Part shown: positions 14,340-14,453 of the stretch, in pieces
How positions within the stretch are numbered: the stretch's first letter is position 1
Layout of the letters: each line of letters opens with the position of its first letter
NCBI GenBank assembly: GCA_030844565.1
Contig: JAUUNK010000122.1
Span: forward strand, 1-14,453
DNA from: Bacteroides ovatus
GTDB taxonomy: Bacteria > Bacteroidota > Bacteroidia > Bacteroidales > Bacteroidaceae
Length of the DNA stretch: 14,453 bases
Direction: 5' to 3'
Position numbers and translations under genes: made by a program
Notes under the pieces: generated by a model
What the model was told of the DNA's origin: nothing
Database searches by the model: none
The model's input: the letters and a program-made list of their open reading frames with translations, nothing else

Positions 14340-14453
14340 GTCTTTATCAAATTTAATTAGAACACAAATAACGGACTTTTTTTTTATATTTCCGCCTTCT
14401 TTGATGAATATTTTATACTTATCTATCTAAACGTTGGTAACAGAGATAGTATT

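Noticed and set aside
14348..14355. TAAATTTG on the minus strand, a match to the -7 consensus before lpxD
   Set aside because: It lies only 8 nt from the start codon, which would leave almost no leader, and no -33 TTTG is found at the right distance.
14419..14451. Possible last codons of an upstream minus-strand gene (ending ...YQRLDR then TAA)
   Set aside because: All three minus-strand frames reach a stop within about 35 nt of the window edge, so the true frame, if any, cannot be chosen.

Overview
The window looks like chromosomal DNA from a Bacteroides-type member of the Bacteroidota. Evidence includes TAnnTTTG-type -7 promoter elements (clearest before the DPP-IV gene, with a -33 TTTG 19 nt upstream), an LpxC-FabZ fusion, a GldB-like lipoprotein, a BlaI/M56 pair whose sensor carries TonB-plug-like repeats, and start codons preceded by A/T-rich stretches instead of Shine-Dalgarno sites. 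I see no IS element, tRNA, rRNA, CRISPR array or phage gene. This is mostly core genome with a few poorly characterised genes mixed in.

Layout. (1) 245-2853, plus strand: fabI (enoyl-ACP reductase), a GldB-like lipoprotein gene and an RsmI-like tetrapyrrole-methylase-fold methyltransferase gene, closely spaced and probably one transcript from a promoter near 212. (2) 2819-7411, minus strand: in transcription order a secreted dipeptidyl peptidase IV, a strong intrinsic terminator, a 339-nt gene-free leader, lipA (lipoyl synthase), and a six-helix membrane protein with a C-terminal Nudix-like domain whose catalytic motif is degenerate. The last gene ends convergently with the methyltransferase gene, overlapping it by 35 bp. 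(3) 7412-7615: a divergent control region with a near-ideal Bacteroides promoter for DPP-IV and three consecutive inverted repeats before the blaI-like gene. (4) 7616-9584, plus strand: a BlaI/MecI-family repressor and an M56 (BlaR1-type) membrane metallopeptidase, 4 nt apart. (5) 9625-14339, minus strand: lpxD, lpxC-fabZ, lpxA, a pRiA4b ORF-3-family protein with a very acidic tail, and miaA, with gaps of 3, 8, 21 and 9 nt, so almost certainly one operon.

How the genes fit together. Much of the window draws on acyl-ACP metabolism: FabI and FabZ run the elongation cycle, LpxA/LpxC/LpxD divert 3-hydroxyacyl chains to lipid A, and LipA adds sulfur to octanoyl groups derived from fatty-acid synthesis. 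The BlaI/M56 pair is a proteolytic signalling switch with no beta-lactamase gene beside it; its operators appear to be the dyads at 7517-7580, and the divergent peptidase is the nearest possible extra target. The least explained parts are the dyad cluster, the plug-like repeats of the M56 sensor, the membrane/Nudix-like fusion, and the acidic ORF-3-family gene inside the lipid A operon.
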